In this document: in pieces, positions 22,613 to 33,600 of the stretch
Numbering within the stretch: the first letter of the stretch is position 1
Layout of the letters: the number at the start of each line of letters is the position of its first letter
From: Crotalaria pallida
Taxonomy: Eukaryota; Streptophyta; Magnoliopsida; Fabales; Fabaceae
Length of the DNA: 64,000 nucleotides
Reading direction: 5' to 3'
Assembly: GCA_037953625.1 (NCBI GenBank)
Contig: CM075655.1
Span: 24,694,001-24,758,000, forward strand
Program-made: the position numbers and the translations under genes
The notes under the pieces: model-generated
What the model was told of the DNA's origin: nothing
What the model saw: the letters and a program-made list of their open reading frames with translations, nothing else
Database searches by the model: none

Positions 22613-22702
22613 GTATGAGACTTGGTGCTTTCAGTTCATATTGACTTGTGACCTTGTTGTAATTCTGCTTATGCCTTTAACAGATATTTATTTCATTTTC
22701 AG
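22613..22702 (+). other. Inferred intron, E3 antisense gene
   Basis: This 90-base intron runs from GTATGA to TTTTCAG and splits a codon after its first base (phase 1). E4 has an intron at the same place and in the same phase (36827-36897), although the two intron sequences differ. The flanking exons are in frame only if it is removed. Confidence 0.75.
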
Positions 22703-23853
22703 GGATTATGGCTGACCGCATAGCGAGATTGGCAAAGGGAAGTAAGAAGAGGAAGAACCCCTCGGCCAAAATTACTTCGGAAAGCTCGACACCGAGCACT
22801 CCAACTCCAACTATCTCTGCATCGTCTCTTGATGGCTCCCCACAGCCCGTGACCATCCTTACTGCTGCTCCAGTAACTAACATACATGCACCGAGCGTTC
22901 AGGGGGTAGTTGCTACAGAAACTTCGAATACCAAAACAACATCTCCCCCGGTCCAACCATTTAGACGTCGTAGGTTGGATAAGGGAAAGGCTGTGATTGG
23001 TGAAGGTTCTAGGACTAGAGCTGTTGCGGACGAGGAGGAATCCGAGGAAACTGGATCGGTGTGGGACCGAAGGTTAGACGAGAAATTCCCTAACACCATT
23101 TACACCGACCAGGACCACACAAGGTATTTGGGATTGTCTGCTTCTGAATGGGGTCAACACATGCAAGTTCTGACCAAGTTCCTCCTTCAAGGGGCTAGCA
23201 TAACTCACTTTCTGTTCCAGCACCAAGAGGACATGTTTGCGGGTATTAATCCTGAACAAAAAGAAGCAAGGGGCCTTACTGCTGCTAAAGAAGCAAGCTT
23301 GACGGATGAGCTGACTAGAGTCCGAACTGAGCTAGAGAATCTCCGAGCGGACTATGGAGATGTTGCGAAGGAAAGAGATAGTTTGAAGAACTTGCAAAAG
23401 ACTGCTCGAGCGGAGAATGAGCAAACAAAGAAGGCTCTGCAGGAGGCTCGTCAAGCGCTAGAAGAGGGTCGTCAGCAGAACTCCGAGTTGGCTAGGAATG
23501 TGCAAAGGCTAACTGCTGAGGTGCAGAAGCAAACTGCCCTTTCTGTAAAGTTCAAGGGGAAAGCCCTCAAGCACAAGAAGACAGCTGCTACCAACTACTA
23601 TGATTGTGAGAAAGGTGTTTGTGATTCCTTTCTCTCAGCTGTTCGTCAAATAAAATTTCTGAACCCTGAAGTGGATCTTAGGGTGGTCGGTGCCCATCCT
23701 TTTCATGCTGTTCGGGAAGGGAAACTGATTGATCTGAGTGATCAAACTGAGGTGGATTTTGGAGCTGAAGATCTGCCCAACCCCTTGGTCGATCTTGTGG
23801 AGGAACCACCCTTTGATGACTCAACAGTGGTTTTATCCGAGGAAGAGGCGTAA
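22703..23853 (+). CDS. E3 antisense gene, exon 3, coiled-coil protein
   Basis: The exon is open for 381 codons from the Met at 22708. It begins with a basic segment (SKKRKNPSAK), then a Ser/Thr/Pro-rich linker with RRRLDKGKA. A conserved domain near residues 112-190 follows (WDRRLDEKFPN, LGLSASEWGQ, INPEQKEARGL), and then a coiled coil near 195-290. The end contains RVVGAHPFHAVREGKLIDL and an acidic terminus. The E4 copy has the same architecture at roughly half identity and is also fully open. It may be a nuclear or structural protein, but the function is unknown. Confidence 0.75.
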
Positions 23854-24492
23854 ATCCGTTATGCTGGGTTGCCACTAATACATGCTGACTTGTCTTCTGC
23901 TCGGATGTGAGTCCGAGTGTATTAACTTGACAATTTTAATATGTTGTGGTATTCGTTATTTCAGCTGATAATCATTTGAGCTTTAATTTGTTGTAATATC
24001 TTAGTAGAACAAATGTTTATGATCGACTAATATCAATGTGTCGCGCACATTTTTCTTGTTGAAGAACAAAGGTTTGTGAACGTTTGGGTTTGTGAGTTAG
24101 AACTCGGATCGCTAACTTCTGCTGAAGTGGGATCCTCGAACCGTGATACAAGGAGTGTGATGCTCCTGAGATCGGGCGTTCTATAAGTACGACGTTATAA
24201 ACTCATGAATTGAGCTGTAAATGCTCGATTTCGCTCGGTGGCTAGCCGATCGAAATGAGGCATACGTATTCTCACAATAATTAGAATAAAGAATTTGAAT
24301 AATATCCTGCACAATTTTATTGATGAAAAGATACAAGTAAAAATTTCCTAAATAATTGCTCGACTGAATGGCTACCTAACAATAACTCAGATGAGCTGTT
24401 CTAAATAAAGGGCTCGGTTTCAAGAAGTACAATGTAGATGCTAACCTATTCTACTTATTGAAAAATAAAAAGAAGAAGGGGATGTTGAAAGC
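23854..24492. other. Spacer between convergent antisense gene and integrase in E3
   Basis: This non-coding stretch separates two convergent coding regions. A block at about 24100-24260 is strongly similar to 38305-38465 in E4, including TTTCGCTCGGTGGCTAGCCG. It may hold 3' ends for both transcripts. Confidence 0.65.
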
Positions 24493-25886
24493 TTAGATGT
24501 GGTAAGCTCGGAGCTTTACTACGTTCCAACTGTTGCTAATCTCTGTGCCCGAGAGTGTTTCCAACCTGTAAGCTCCTGATCCTGACTTGGATTTGATCCT
24601 ATAGGGTCCTTCCCAATTCTGACCAAGTTTTCCAACCCCAAAATTTCCTCTTCCAATGTCTGCTCGTCTAAAGACTAGGTCTCCAACCTCGAAACTCCGA
24701 GGCAAGACCCTTTTGTTGTATTCGTTAGCCTTCCTTTCTTTGGCCCTCCGTTCATGGAGAGCTGCTACCCTCGGATTTCATCCGCAAGAATAAGTTCACC
24801 CTGGATAAGGGCCTCGTTAACTTCCGACGAGCGCTCTAGCATTCTGAAAGTCGGGATCCTCCTTTCGATCGGTATGACTGCGTCACAACCATAAGTCAAT
24901 CGAAAAGGAGTTTCCCCTGTAGAATTGCTGATAGTTGTTCGGTGTGACCAGAGAACGCTCGGAAGTTTATCGGCCCAAGTTCCTTCATCATTGAATAGCT
25001 TTTTCTTAATCCCCTCAAGGATTTCTCTATTGGCAGCTTCTGCTAGCCCGTTGGTCTATGGGTGCTCTACCGAACTGAAATAATGGTTGATTCCCAAGTC
25101 GGCAGCGAGTTCTTGGAAATGAGCAACAGTGAACTGAGAACCGTTGTCCGTGATGATGGAATGAGGCACCCCAAACCTAGCAATTACGTCATTGACAAAA
25201 AACTTCTGAATTCGGGCTGTTAAGATGGTGGCAAGTGGAGTTGCCTCAATCCATTGTGTGAAATAGTCAATTGCCACCACCACAAACCTCAGCTGTCCCG
25301 GGGCAATGGGGAACCGACCGATTATATCCATTACCCACATGTAAAATGGCCACGGGGATTCGAGGGAATGCAATTCTTCAGCAGGACGTTGAATAATGTC
25401 ACTGTGAACCTGACACTAAACACACTTTTTAGCATGATCCATAGCATCGCTTTGTAAGGTAGGCCAAAAGTACCCCGCGCGAATTCCCTTCCGAGCCATA
25501 GACTTACCCCCAATGTGGTGACTGCAAATTCCTCCGTGGACCTCCTCTAAGATTTCCTCGACCTGGAAAGGATCGACACATCTGAGTAAAGGCGAACCAA
25601 ATCCTCTTTTATAGAGAACTCCATCTAGGATTGTGTACTGTGCTGCCTTCCGAACCAGTTTTCATGCTTCGGCAGGGTCCTGGGGGACGAGCCCGTGCTG
25701 AAGATATGCTAAAAACGGGTTCATCCAGGAAGAGGTTAGAGACACGGCAAGAACTACGCTGGGTTGGACAATGGTTTCCTGGACAAGAGTTTTATTGTTC
25801 TCAGACCCCTTTGTGCTTGCTAACTTGGACAGAATGTCAGCCCGAGCGTTTGTGTCCCTCGGCACATGGGATATCTCAAACTCCAA
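24493..25886 (-). pseudogene. E3 integrase (several stops, one frameshift)
   Basis: This holds the end of the RNase H linker and integrase: the HHCC region (HGGICSHHIGGKS, KKCV-stop-CQVHS), catalytic Asp residues (VMDIIGRFP, ITDNGSQF) and the C-terminal segment (FEVGDLVFRRADIGRG, SWNVVKLRAYH). In-frame stops lie at 25662-25664 (TGA), 25416-25418 (TAG) and 25056-25058 (TAG, Gln in E4). A frameshift falls between about 25056 and 24705, so the last part is in another frame. The E4 copy is close enough to align throughout. Confidence 0.88.
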
Positions 25887-25999
25887 GAAATTCAGAGTTA
25901 ACCGCTTTACTTCCTCTAAGTACTTCTATAAGATTGGCTCCTTGGCTTGGTACTGTCCTTTGATCTGAGAGACAACCAACTAAGAGTCACTGAATACCT

Positions 26000-26626
26000 T
26001 TATCCGAGAGGCCCAAGCTCTAAAACCATTTTGAGGCTTGTAACAACTGCTTCGCATTCTGCTTGATTATTTGAAGTCTGGAACTCAAATTTCAAGGAAT
26101 ATTCAACACAGAGGTCGTCTGCGCTTTCTACAATGATTCCTACTCCAGCTCCTTTCCTATTACTCGAACCATCAACGTAAACTGACCAAGAAGAAGAATC
26201 CGAGCTTTTACCTGGCTCGGTGAATTCCGAAACAAAATCAGCCAACACCTGAGATTTCATTGCCTTCTGTGGCTCGTAGACAATGTCAAACTCTGAGAGT
26301 TCGATAGACCAAGACACCATTCTGCCTACCAAGTCAGGTTTATGGAGGATCTGGCGTAAAGGTTGTGCAATTCGAACTATGATTTTATGACTCTGAAAGT
26401 ACTGTCTCAACCTTCGAGCTGATAGGACGAGGCAATAAGCAAGCTTTTCCAATTTCTGATATCTATTCTGCGGCTTTTGTAACGCTCGGCTAATAAAATA
26501 AACAGGAGCTTGGTTACCAGAATCTTCCCTAACCAAAACTGAACTGACGGCTGACTCGGATACCACCATGTAGAGAAAAAGATCCTCATTGGAAAGAGGG
26601 TTGGAGAGTACTGGTGGACTAGACAA
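26000..26626 (-). pseudogene. E3 connection domain and second RNase H
   Basis: Residues 1-135 are the RT-linked RNase H-like part (LYMVVSESAVSSVLVRED, SRALQKPQNRYQKLEKLAYC). Residues 145-205 are a second RNase H (VYVDGSSNRKGAGVG with Asp152; NNQAE with Glu190), the extra domain typical of Tat/Ogre elements. It is in the RT frame, separated by a TAG at 26705. It ends at 26000 by frameshift: coding similarity continues to 25887 in other frames. Confidence 0.88.
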
Positions 26627-26704
26627 ATATTCCTTTAATTGAACAAAAGCTTGCTCGCAGGAAGCGTCCCAATGGAAGTCTTTGCCTTTTCTGAGAAGTT
26701 GATT

Positions 26705-27664
26705 CTAGGAGAGAGCTTTCCGAGCGGCTTGGGAAAGAAACCTTGATAAAGCAACGACCCGACCAGTGAGTTGTTGCACATCTCGAACATTAGTTGGGCT
26801 TTTCATATCCAAGATATCTTTGCATTTATCCGGGTTTGCTTCAATCCCTCTTTCTGTCAGCATAAAACCGAGGAAGGAACCTGCTGGAACCCCAAACATA
26901 CACTTTTCTGGGTTAAGCCTCATGTTGTGGTTTCTCACTCGGTTGAGGATTGCCGCCAGATCCTGAGTGTGATGCTCATGCAGCTTACTTTTGGCGATGA
27001 TGTCGTCGATGTATACTTCCATAGTTAAGTCCATCATCCCTCGGAAAACCTTATTCATCATACGTTGATAAGTCGCGCCGGCATTTTTCAGGCCGGATGG
27101 CATGACATTGTAGCAGTATGTGGTAGTGTTAGTAATAAAGGCAGTCTTGTCTTGGTCGAGAGGATACATGGGAATCTGATTGTAGCCTGAATAGGCATCC
27201 ATGAATGACAAGAGTTGATAACCCATCGAGCTGTTGACCAGTTTGTCTATGACAAGAAGTGGATATTGGTCTTTTGGGCAGACTTTGTTTAAGTCTGTAT
27301 AATCAATGCACATCCTCCACTTCTCGTTAGACTTTTTGACTAAGACGGTGTTAGCCAACCAGTCTGTATAGTAAATTTCGCTTATGAAGCGTGCTGGGAG
27401 TAGCTTGGACACCTTTTCTTCAATTGCAATAGCTTTTTCAGGATTGACCCTTCTCTTTCTTTGAGTGACTGGTTTGGCACCAGGGTTAATGCTCAGTTTA
27501 TGACAGATAAAATTCATGTTAATTCCTGGCATATCAGCTGAAGTCCAGGCGAATAAGTCCCTATTAGCGATCAGAAGTTCACAAAGTTCGGCCTTCACTA
27601 ATGAGGAAAAATCTGAGCCGAGTCGGATCTGTTTGAGTGGGTTGGTGCTGAAGGTTAAATATTA
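26705..27664 (-). pseudogene. E3 reverse transcriptase
   Basis: The RT domain spans about 297 residues from the Val codon at 27598, open back to a TAA at 27662-27664. Motifs seen are WRMCIDYTDLNKVCPKD near 94-110, FMDAYSGYNQI near 132-142, the catalytic YIDD at 196-199 and NPEKCMFG. The usual MPFGL motif reads MPSGL (residues 166-170), a change that may impair the enzyme. It ends in a TAG at 26705, and the downstream connection domain is in the same frame. Confidence 0.92.
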
Positions 27665-27862
27665 ACATTCCACTTTAGGGAGCGGACGAGATTCATCCAG
27701 CTCGGCTCGGACATCGAGATCGGCAAGGCTTGCGTTTCCTTTACCAAGAGAAGGCTTTTCAATTTGTGGTTGGCTCTTGTTCCTAATCTTACCCAAACTT
27801 GCATTATAACATTTTCGGGCAGCTTCCTGCTCGGCTTTCACTGTTACAACCTGATCATCTGC

Positions 27863-28951
27863 TTAAATAAACTTCCTAGCAAGATGGACTATTGAGACCA
27901 CTGCACCGAACGCTTGTAGGGCGGTTCTTCCCAGTATAGCGTTGTACGCGACGGGGCAATCAACAACCAGGAATCTGATAATCTCGGTTCGGGCTGAGGG
28001 CTGTTGTCCTAACGTTACCGGGAGTTGAATATACCCGAGAGGCTGAATAGTGTCCCCAGTGAATCGAATTAACTGGCCGTCAAACGTAACAAGATTACTC
28101 TCACTTAGCTTCAATGCTTTAAACATGGGAAGGAACATTATGTCAGCCGAACTACCTTGGTCAATAAAAATACGTCTCACCTTGTAATTCCCAACAAGGG
28201 AAGTAATGACCATAGGGTCGTTGTGGCCAGGCAATATTCCCTCAAGATCTTCATTACTGAATGATATTGGAATGTTCTTCCCCGACCTTTTCATGGTCAG
28301 CTTTTGGTTGATAGCCAGAATTTGGTTGATATATTTCTTCCTTTCAGATCGCTTTTCGCCTCTGCCTGCAAAACCACCTGCAATGGTGGTGACAAGAAAA
28401 TCATTTGGGGACTTGTCGGCCTCAGGAATCGGGTATACACGCTGCTGACCCGGGTTTTTTTCATCTGGGAATCTACTCCATCGGCGTTTGGTTCTATCAG
28501 GGGAGGGTGATCGATTTCTAGTTCTCCGTCCGACTGCATCCCTGATGTATTGTTGAAGCTTCCCATCTCTAATCATTTCCTCGATTAGATCTTTTAGCCA
28601 AATACACTCATCGGTCGTATGGCCGTATCCCCTGTGAAAGTCACAATATTTAGACCTATCACGCTGTGCACCCTTCCTCAATGTTGGAGATTTCTGGTCT
28701 GAGCGTAAGTCGGTCTGCATTGTTTCCTTGAGAATTTGGCTTCTAGGAACAGTTAAAGGAGTGTACTCCTGATATTTATTCCTAGGAGGTGGCCTCCGGT
28801 CACGATCGCTCCTTTCTCCTCTGCCATTGAATTTGTCATCCTTTGTATGTTTGTTCTGACCCTGAGGGTCTGATTTGAGTCGATCCTCTCTCACTTTCTT
28901 TCCTTTGTTAAATTCCTCCAAGTTCAGCCATGTCTTTCGGAGGTTTACCAA
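27863..28951 (-). pseudogene. E3 gag C terminus and protease
   Basis: A basic linker leads to the Tat-type zinc motif CDFHRGYGHTTDEC (residues 103-116). A protease follows with catalytic DQG at 264-266 (IFIDQGSSADIMF) and the flap-side VAYNAILGR. The first residues to about 20 are out of frame with the upstream gag. Between 27665 and 27862 the protease-RT linker is interrupted by stops. Confidence 0.85.
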
Positions 28952-30209
28952 TCAAAGAGTTACGGAAGTCACCGTGTTGCAGACCCTGAGTAAAAAGTAG
29001 GACTGCTACCCCAGATTCGAGCCTAGGAACCGAACTTGCCTCGGCATGGAAACGTGACAAGTAATCTCGGAGACATTCGTCCTGTTTCTAAGTAACTATC
29101 GCCAACGTGTGGTCGGATTTAGGCTAAATGCAACTGGCGGTATAGGGATTCAAGAAAGTCCTTTTCATCTCCTCCCAATAATTAATGAAGTTCCTCGGGA
29201 GTGAAGAGTACCAGCGCAAAACCGAGGGTTCAAGGGTCATCGAAAATGCTCGGCACTTCATTCGGTCTCCCCCTCCGTAATAATTCATGGCTCCCTCGTA
29301 TGAAACGATATGATCAACAGGGTCTGTAAGACTGTTATAATGATGGACATTTGACGGGCCCAAGTATCCTTGTGGAGTTTCAAAAGACATAATATACGGG
29401 TTGAAGGGGTGACCAGGATGATAATCACCTTGGGTCGGGTCAATGTTCGGGTTGGAGTCGAGATGGGGAGGCGGTGGAAACTGGAGAGTATGTGTCGGGT
29501 TAGGTGATTGCGGAGGATGGGTGGGAGGTTGTGGATTTGACATTCTTACCATTGCCTGCTGCTGGAGGTCAACGATGGCCCTTCCTTGTTGTTGGATGAG
29601 AGTGGTTTGCTGTCTTAAAATGTTAATCATTTCCTGTTCACGCAATCGAGCAGAGGCGGTACTTACGTAAGACCTACTGACCGAACGCTCTGTTCTAGTG
29701 TTTTCTCGCATGGCTCGGAGCCGCTCATCACGAGGTGGTTGATTTGAGTGTCGTCGGTTAGCGGTAGAACTAGGGGCCTGGGTATTTCTGGCCACTTTGG
29801 ATGGGGCAGTTTTTCTAGTTTGTGGAGCTGTACTACTGGAATCCCCTTGACCAGTATATGGACCACTATGTGTCCTGGTGGGGGGTTGTGGGGGAGGTGG
29901 AGGGGGTGGTAGGAGATGGGCTGAAGATGGAAGGGGATTTGTTGGAGGAGGGTTTAGATCCATCAACGGTGGAGGGTTTGAAGGTGGTGGTGATTGTGGC
30001 GGTTGAGAACTTGCCCCACGACTGTGGTTCAAGCGATCTCGCAAATCACCAGAGGTGTGACGTGGGGGTGGTTGAGAATTTGCTCCATCTTTCTGGTTTA
30101 ATTGAATCCGCAGATCGATGGTGGGTGGGTTTGGAGAACGTCGTGGTCTACCACAATTTCGTGTGATGCAGTCACGAAGATCACCGACATTGTTCCTGGT
30201 GGTTACCAT
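28952..30209 (-). pseudogene. E3 gag, N-terminal part
   Basis: The ATG at 30209 opens a 361-codon frame to a stop at 29124. The N-terminal third is Pro-rich and contains the repeated motif GDLRDxxxxxxG followed by SQPP. The gag domain includes MSFETPQGYLGPSNVHHYNSL-like sequence and RWYSSLPRNFINYWEEMKRTF. The rest of the domain (DECLRDYLSRFHAEASSVP, FRNSLIGKPPKDMAEL) lies at 28952-29123 with a stop and then a frame change. The start was chosen because it is 30 bases from the primer site. Confidence 0.85.
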
Positions 30210-30238
30210 GGTGGTGGTGGGAGTGATGCCTTATTCGT

Positions 30239-30256
30239 TCCCCACAAACGGCGCCA
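30239..30256 (-). other. E3 primer binding site
   Basis: The minus-strand reading TGGCGCCGTTTGTGGGGA lies one base inside the LTR. It matches the tRNA-Asp complement except at three central positions, so the primer tRNA is uncertain. Confidence 0.75.
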
Positions 30257-30257
30257 A

Positions 30258-30834
30258 TGTGGTGTCCTTAATCAAGACCTTCCTTGAAGCTATGGAAGAA
30301 ATTCAAGAATGATCTCAACCAAGATTTTGATATAGGACTCTGTAGGATTTCTGAATATCCAGTTGGGATAAATAGGGTCTCCCTAGTCAACGAGGTGTGT
30401 GCTAGTGTCAACTTAGGGATGGAGAGAACGTACCTTTGCCCCTATAGCATGGTGGTTCTTATAGGGGGTTTACCTGATACGTGTGCTGTGGGCTTTCTGA
30501 TCAGGCCCGTGAGAGAGTAGTGTTTGAATAGGATTAGTGAAGGTCCTGATAAGGTAGCCTTCGTCAATCCTGTTACGGATAAACACTGATTATATCCCAT
30601 AGTTTATCAAGCCGTGCTGGAATATAGAAGTAGTTGTTAGGCTGCTGGGAGCGTAATGGATAAGGATAAGGATGGGAATCCTGTATCTGGTCTTAATCCC
30701 ATAAGCCTTTAAACCACTGTATCCCAAGCTCGATGTGTTACGTGCCGACCAGATGATGGTCGGTATTCCTTGTTCCAGCGTTCAACTGGTTTGACCAAGG
30801 TGGTATCGGTCGGATAGGCTCTCGATCCACCACA
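30258..30834 (-). repeat. E3 5' LTR
   Basis: The 577-bp LTR runs from TGTGGTGTCC to CCACCACA. It is homologous to the E4 LTR at 34217-34797, sharing for example GGATTTCTG, ATCCAGTTGGGATA and CCCCTATAGCATGGTGGTTC. Its partner LTR is off-window. Confidence 0.88.
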
Positions 30835-31560
30835 GTTACCCTTCTTGCCTTTTTTATACTGGTACGACGACGAAGCTTACACAATGGCAAGCCGAGCAGG
30901 AATACCCTCCACCACGTGGAGTGTAAATTAGTATGAGAGGAGTTTAGTAGTTAGCGTTAAGACTGTGTATTTTGATGTCAAAACAATTCACTAGTTGTAG
31001 CTCTATAACTTGTATTATTTTTGTATAAGGGCATTAGCGCTAAGCTGGCTGTGTCTAATACTTATGTTATGATTTTATATAATCTGATCTGGCAGGTTTA
31101 TAAGAAGTTATTTTGGGAAAGTCAGATAAACAGAGGAGACTCAGTCAGATTTTTAATCGAAATTTTCAAGTACTCAATAATCTTAATTTAATTATTTGGT
31201 AATATTTGTGAGGGTGTCACAGTTTAGTATTAGAGCAGTTTTTCCTCGGTCTTGGTGTGTGGACTCACAACTCCTTTGGTTTACTCACCAAATGAGTAAT
31301 CGATAGATAGTTAAGTGTCTTAGTTAGATGAATATGATACATATATTTATATATATAGGTAAATATATATGTATAGGGACTAAACCTATTTTTATATATA
31401 TATATGTTAACTTGCTTTCTTCTCCAAGATAAGGTAGCATGGCTTGGAGGCGTAGTGACAGCGATAGGATTGCCTCAATCCTAGAGATTTTGGTGTTCTA
31501 ATGAACCAAAGCCAAGTTGAGACAATAGCAACAGTTATAAAGAAGCTATAGACTAAAGGG
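30835..31560 (+). mobile_element. E8: decayed chromovirus relic (LTR end, primer site, gag start)
   Basis: An LTR end (30835-31221, closing in GGGTGTCACA) is truncated on the left by E3. A degenerate primer site follows (GTTTAGTATTAGAGCAG, compare TGGTATCAGAGCAG). At 31439 an ATG opens MAWRRSDSDRIASILEIL and then hits a stop, matching the E7 Gag start MARRRADNDRIAAVLETL. This is an old relative of E7 and the substrate into which E3 inserted. Confidence 0.75.
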
Positions 31561-32106
31561 CGCTAGCTTAGACTTATCTAAGTTCGGCGACGGTGTTGTC
31601 GTTTAATAGAATGTAAGGTTAGAGCTGATCACTCTGATCCTTGCTTCTGTTAAGTGATGATATCATCAACAAATGTTCCAATGATGCTGCTATTGATAGA
31701 TGTGAGATTGAGATTGATCACCTCGATCTTCGCACCTATTAATGGTCGATGTCATTGAAAGCTTCTAACTAAAACAGAAAACCAACCGGAAACAGAATTT
31801 TCCAAGAAGTAGGATCCTTAGAAGATTGGAAGTCAGCCTGAACAGTACCCTTTCCGAATACTTCATGCAGAATTCTTGAGGGAATCAAGCTGACCCTAGA
31901 AACCATCTCCAACTTCCCTGGAAAGCCATACCAGATTTTGGGAGTCTGAGGCCTGTTGGGAGTCTTACCCACAAGATCCCTTAGAGACCACCTACGAGAG
32001 GAACAAGCCTGGCCTCAACCTCATTATCAGGGAGAAGCGACGCGCGACGAGCTAATGACATATTCATGCCGAGACCATCCATGTTGAACAATCGACCCGT
32101 GCTCTT
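31561..32106. other. Unassigned degenerate sequence
   Basis: There is no convincing ORF. Two imperfect copies of a roughly 100-bp segment lie at about 31610-31770 (both with GATCACTCTGATCC or GATCACCTCGATC-like cores). It may be decayed internal sequence of E8 or E9. Confidence 0.4.
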
Positions 32107-33143
32107 TGTTGAGTATAAGAACTTAGATGTGTACGGATGCAAGAATTCGCAAACCATAGAAATTCAATCCAACCTATCGATCATCACTAGGTAATCAACC
32201 AAATGCAGCATTCAATCTCCAAGAACGGTCAAGAACTTGCGTTTTCAATCCTTAGTACCGACCAAGAACTCTAGCCAATGGAAAGTAAGGAGAAGGATGA
32301 AGGCTTGATCTCAAGGGCTCTCCATGTGTGATGTTGTTAGAACTTCAAACGAGGATAAGAGAGAGAGACATGATTTCTACTTGTTCTTGAGAAGGCATGT
32401 GAAGCTCTTCATGACTATGGAGTTGAAAACTTCAAGAGAAATAGAGAAGGAGGGGGACGAATTTTGATAGGGAGAGAGAAGGGTGATCTTACACTTATTA
32501 TATTACTTAGGGTTTGATGGTGTTGAAGAAGATGATGTTCTTGATGATTATGGTGCTTGATTTTCTAGGGTTCATGGTGGTGATGATGTTTAATCTTGGC
32601 TTCTTGAAACAAAATGGAGAAGATGATGGAAATGAAGAGGATGAAGTGTGGTTGTTGTGTGGTTGTGTTTTTGTTATTTCCTTTTCTTTGGCAAAAAGAA
32701 AAAGAATATGTGGCCATAAATGAGTGGCTTCTTGAGGAAGCCACACATGAGTGGTCCTCAAGACTCTTATTTTTTTCATGAAACACGTGCTGGTAATAGA
32801 TTACCCCAGAAAGTAATCGATTACCCCCTTATTTCTTCAACTATTTAATTTCTCACAGAAGCCTGATAATCGATTACTTTCCCCAAAGTAATCGATTACT
32901 TTCTTGAATTCAAAATTAGGGCTTCTCACAGAATGGTTGTAATTGATTTACACCCCAAGGTAATCGATTACATCACCAAATTTTCATATTTTGATGGTTT
33001 CTAACTCTAAGGCATTCTACTTAACTCCTATACACACTTTGGCTATGATGGCTTCACTGAATTACAGCTCACTCTTCTGATTATCATTAGCTTAGCTCGG
33101 ATTCGATTTAATTAAGCTTAGAATAAAAATTCGGGATGTTACA
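32107..33143 (-). repeat. E9: LTR remnant of about 1 kb on the minus strand
   Basis: The right end GGGATGTTACA reads TGTAACATCCC on the minus strand, a common gypsy LTR start. The left boundary at TGTTGAG is uncertain and sits beside GTGCTCT, possibly part of a decayed primer site. Several copies of AATCGATTAC lie at 32810-32970. Short ORFs in 32507-32780 are low-complexity GATGAT-type sequence. I could not find a target duplication. Confidence 0.5.
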
Positions 33144-33568
33144 CCATTCCCTAAATCGCGCGCCAGATCAGACGCGGATCCTCCAGTCAAGGACGCACCA
33201 CGCGCGCCAGACACACCAGCTTGTGCCGCACCACGCACACCAGATCGCGTCCCTAATGCACCAGACAGCGCCACACTAGGCTCCTCTCCCAGCACACCAG
33301 AACGCAACACGGCAGGGTAATCCGCACCAAAGCCTCCTTGCGCACCAGCCCTATCATGTGGCACGCCACCCTTCCCAACCAGTTTCCCACGGATCTTCTA
33401 CAACGTCTCTAGCGCCTTATCAACTTGCGTGGGCGACAAGCTATCCAAATCAATATCATCCAATTTGGAAAAGTCAATGATAATCAAATCATTGACATCA
33501 CGAGAGTGATCATCCTTCCTTGCAGTACTTGGTGATTGTTTTGCTGGCCTCCCTCTTTTCTTTGCCAT
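33144..33568 (-). pseudogene. Broken ORF with AT-hook-like KRGRP N terminus
   Basis: The ATG at 33568 opens MAKKRGRPAKQSPSTARKDD, then an acidic segment (DLIIIDFSKLDDIDLDSLSP), and stops at TAG 33398-33400. The frame stays open beyond the stop through a Gly/Ala-rich stretch until the E9 LTR truncates it at 33143. KRGRP-type starts occur upstream of plant LINE ORFs and in AT-hook proteins. I cannot tell which this is. Confidence 0.4.
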
Positions 33569-33580
33569 TGATGGTGGCTA

Positions 33581-33600
33581 CGGAAACCCTAGGGTTTCCG
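33581..33600. promoter_or_regulatory. 20-bp perfect palindrome with telobox motifs
   Basis: CGGAAACCCTAGGGTTTCCG equals its own reverse complement and contains AAACCCTA on both strands. It lies 12 bases upstream of the ATG of the broken minus-strand ORF, within its presumed 5' UTR. Confidence 0.6.

Larger units (their letters stand above)
22226..30834 (-). mobile_element. E3: Tat-like Ty3/gypsy element, 3' end off-window, decayed
   Basis: On the minus strand: 5' LTR (30258-30834), primer site, gag, protease, RT, two RNase H domains and integrase. A + strand gene follows beyond integrase and is cut at 22226 by the E1 insertion. The rest of that gene and the 3' LTR should lie left of E1. Dual RNase H, the CX2HX4HX4C Gag motif and an antisense extra ORF indicate the Tat lineage. 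Gag and pol carry several stops and frameshifts, so the element is dead. Confidence 0.88.

Noticed and set aside
22226..23853. An ordinary host gene interrupted by E1
   Set aside because: E4 has the same gene in the same place relative to its integrase and LTR, so it belongs to the Tat element.
31769..31972. 67-codon minus-strand ORF as a gene
   Set aside because: It is short, has no homologous motif and lies in decayed sequence.
32507..32786. Several overlapping ORFs on both strands
   Set aside because: Low-complexity GATGAT and TTC-type sequence inside the E9 LTR makes ORFs in many frames by chance.
33092..33364. 90-codon minus-strand ORF as an independent gene
   Set aside because: It is the downstream part of the KRGRP ORF after its TAG, and its last residues cross into the E9 LTR.
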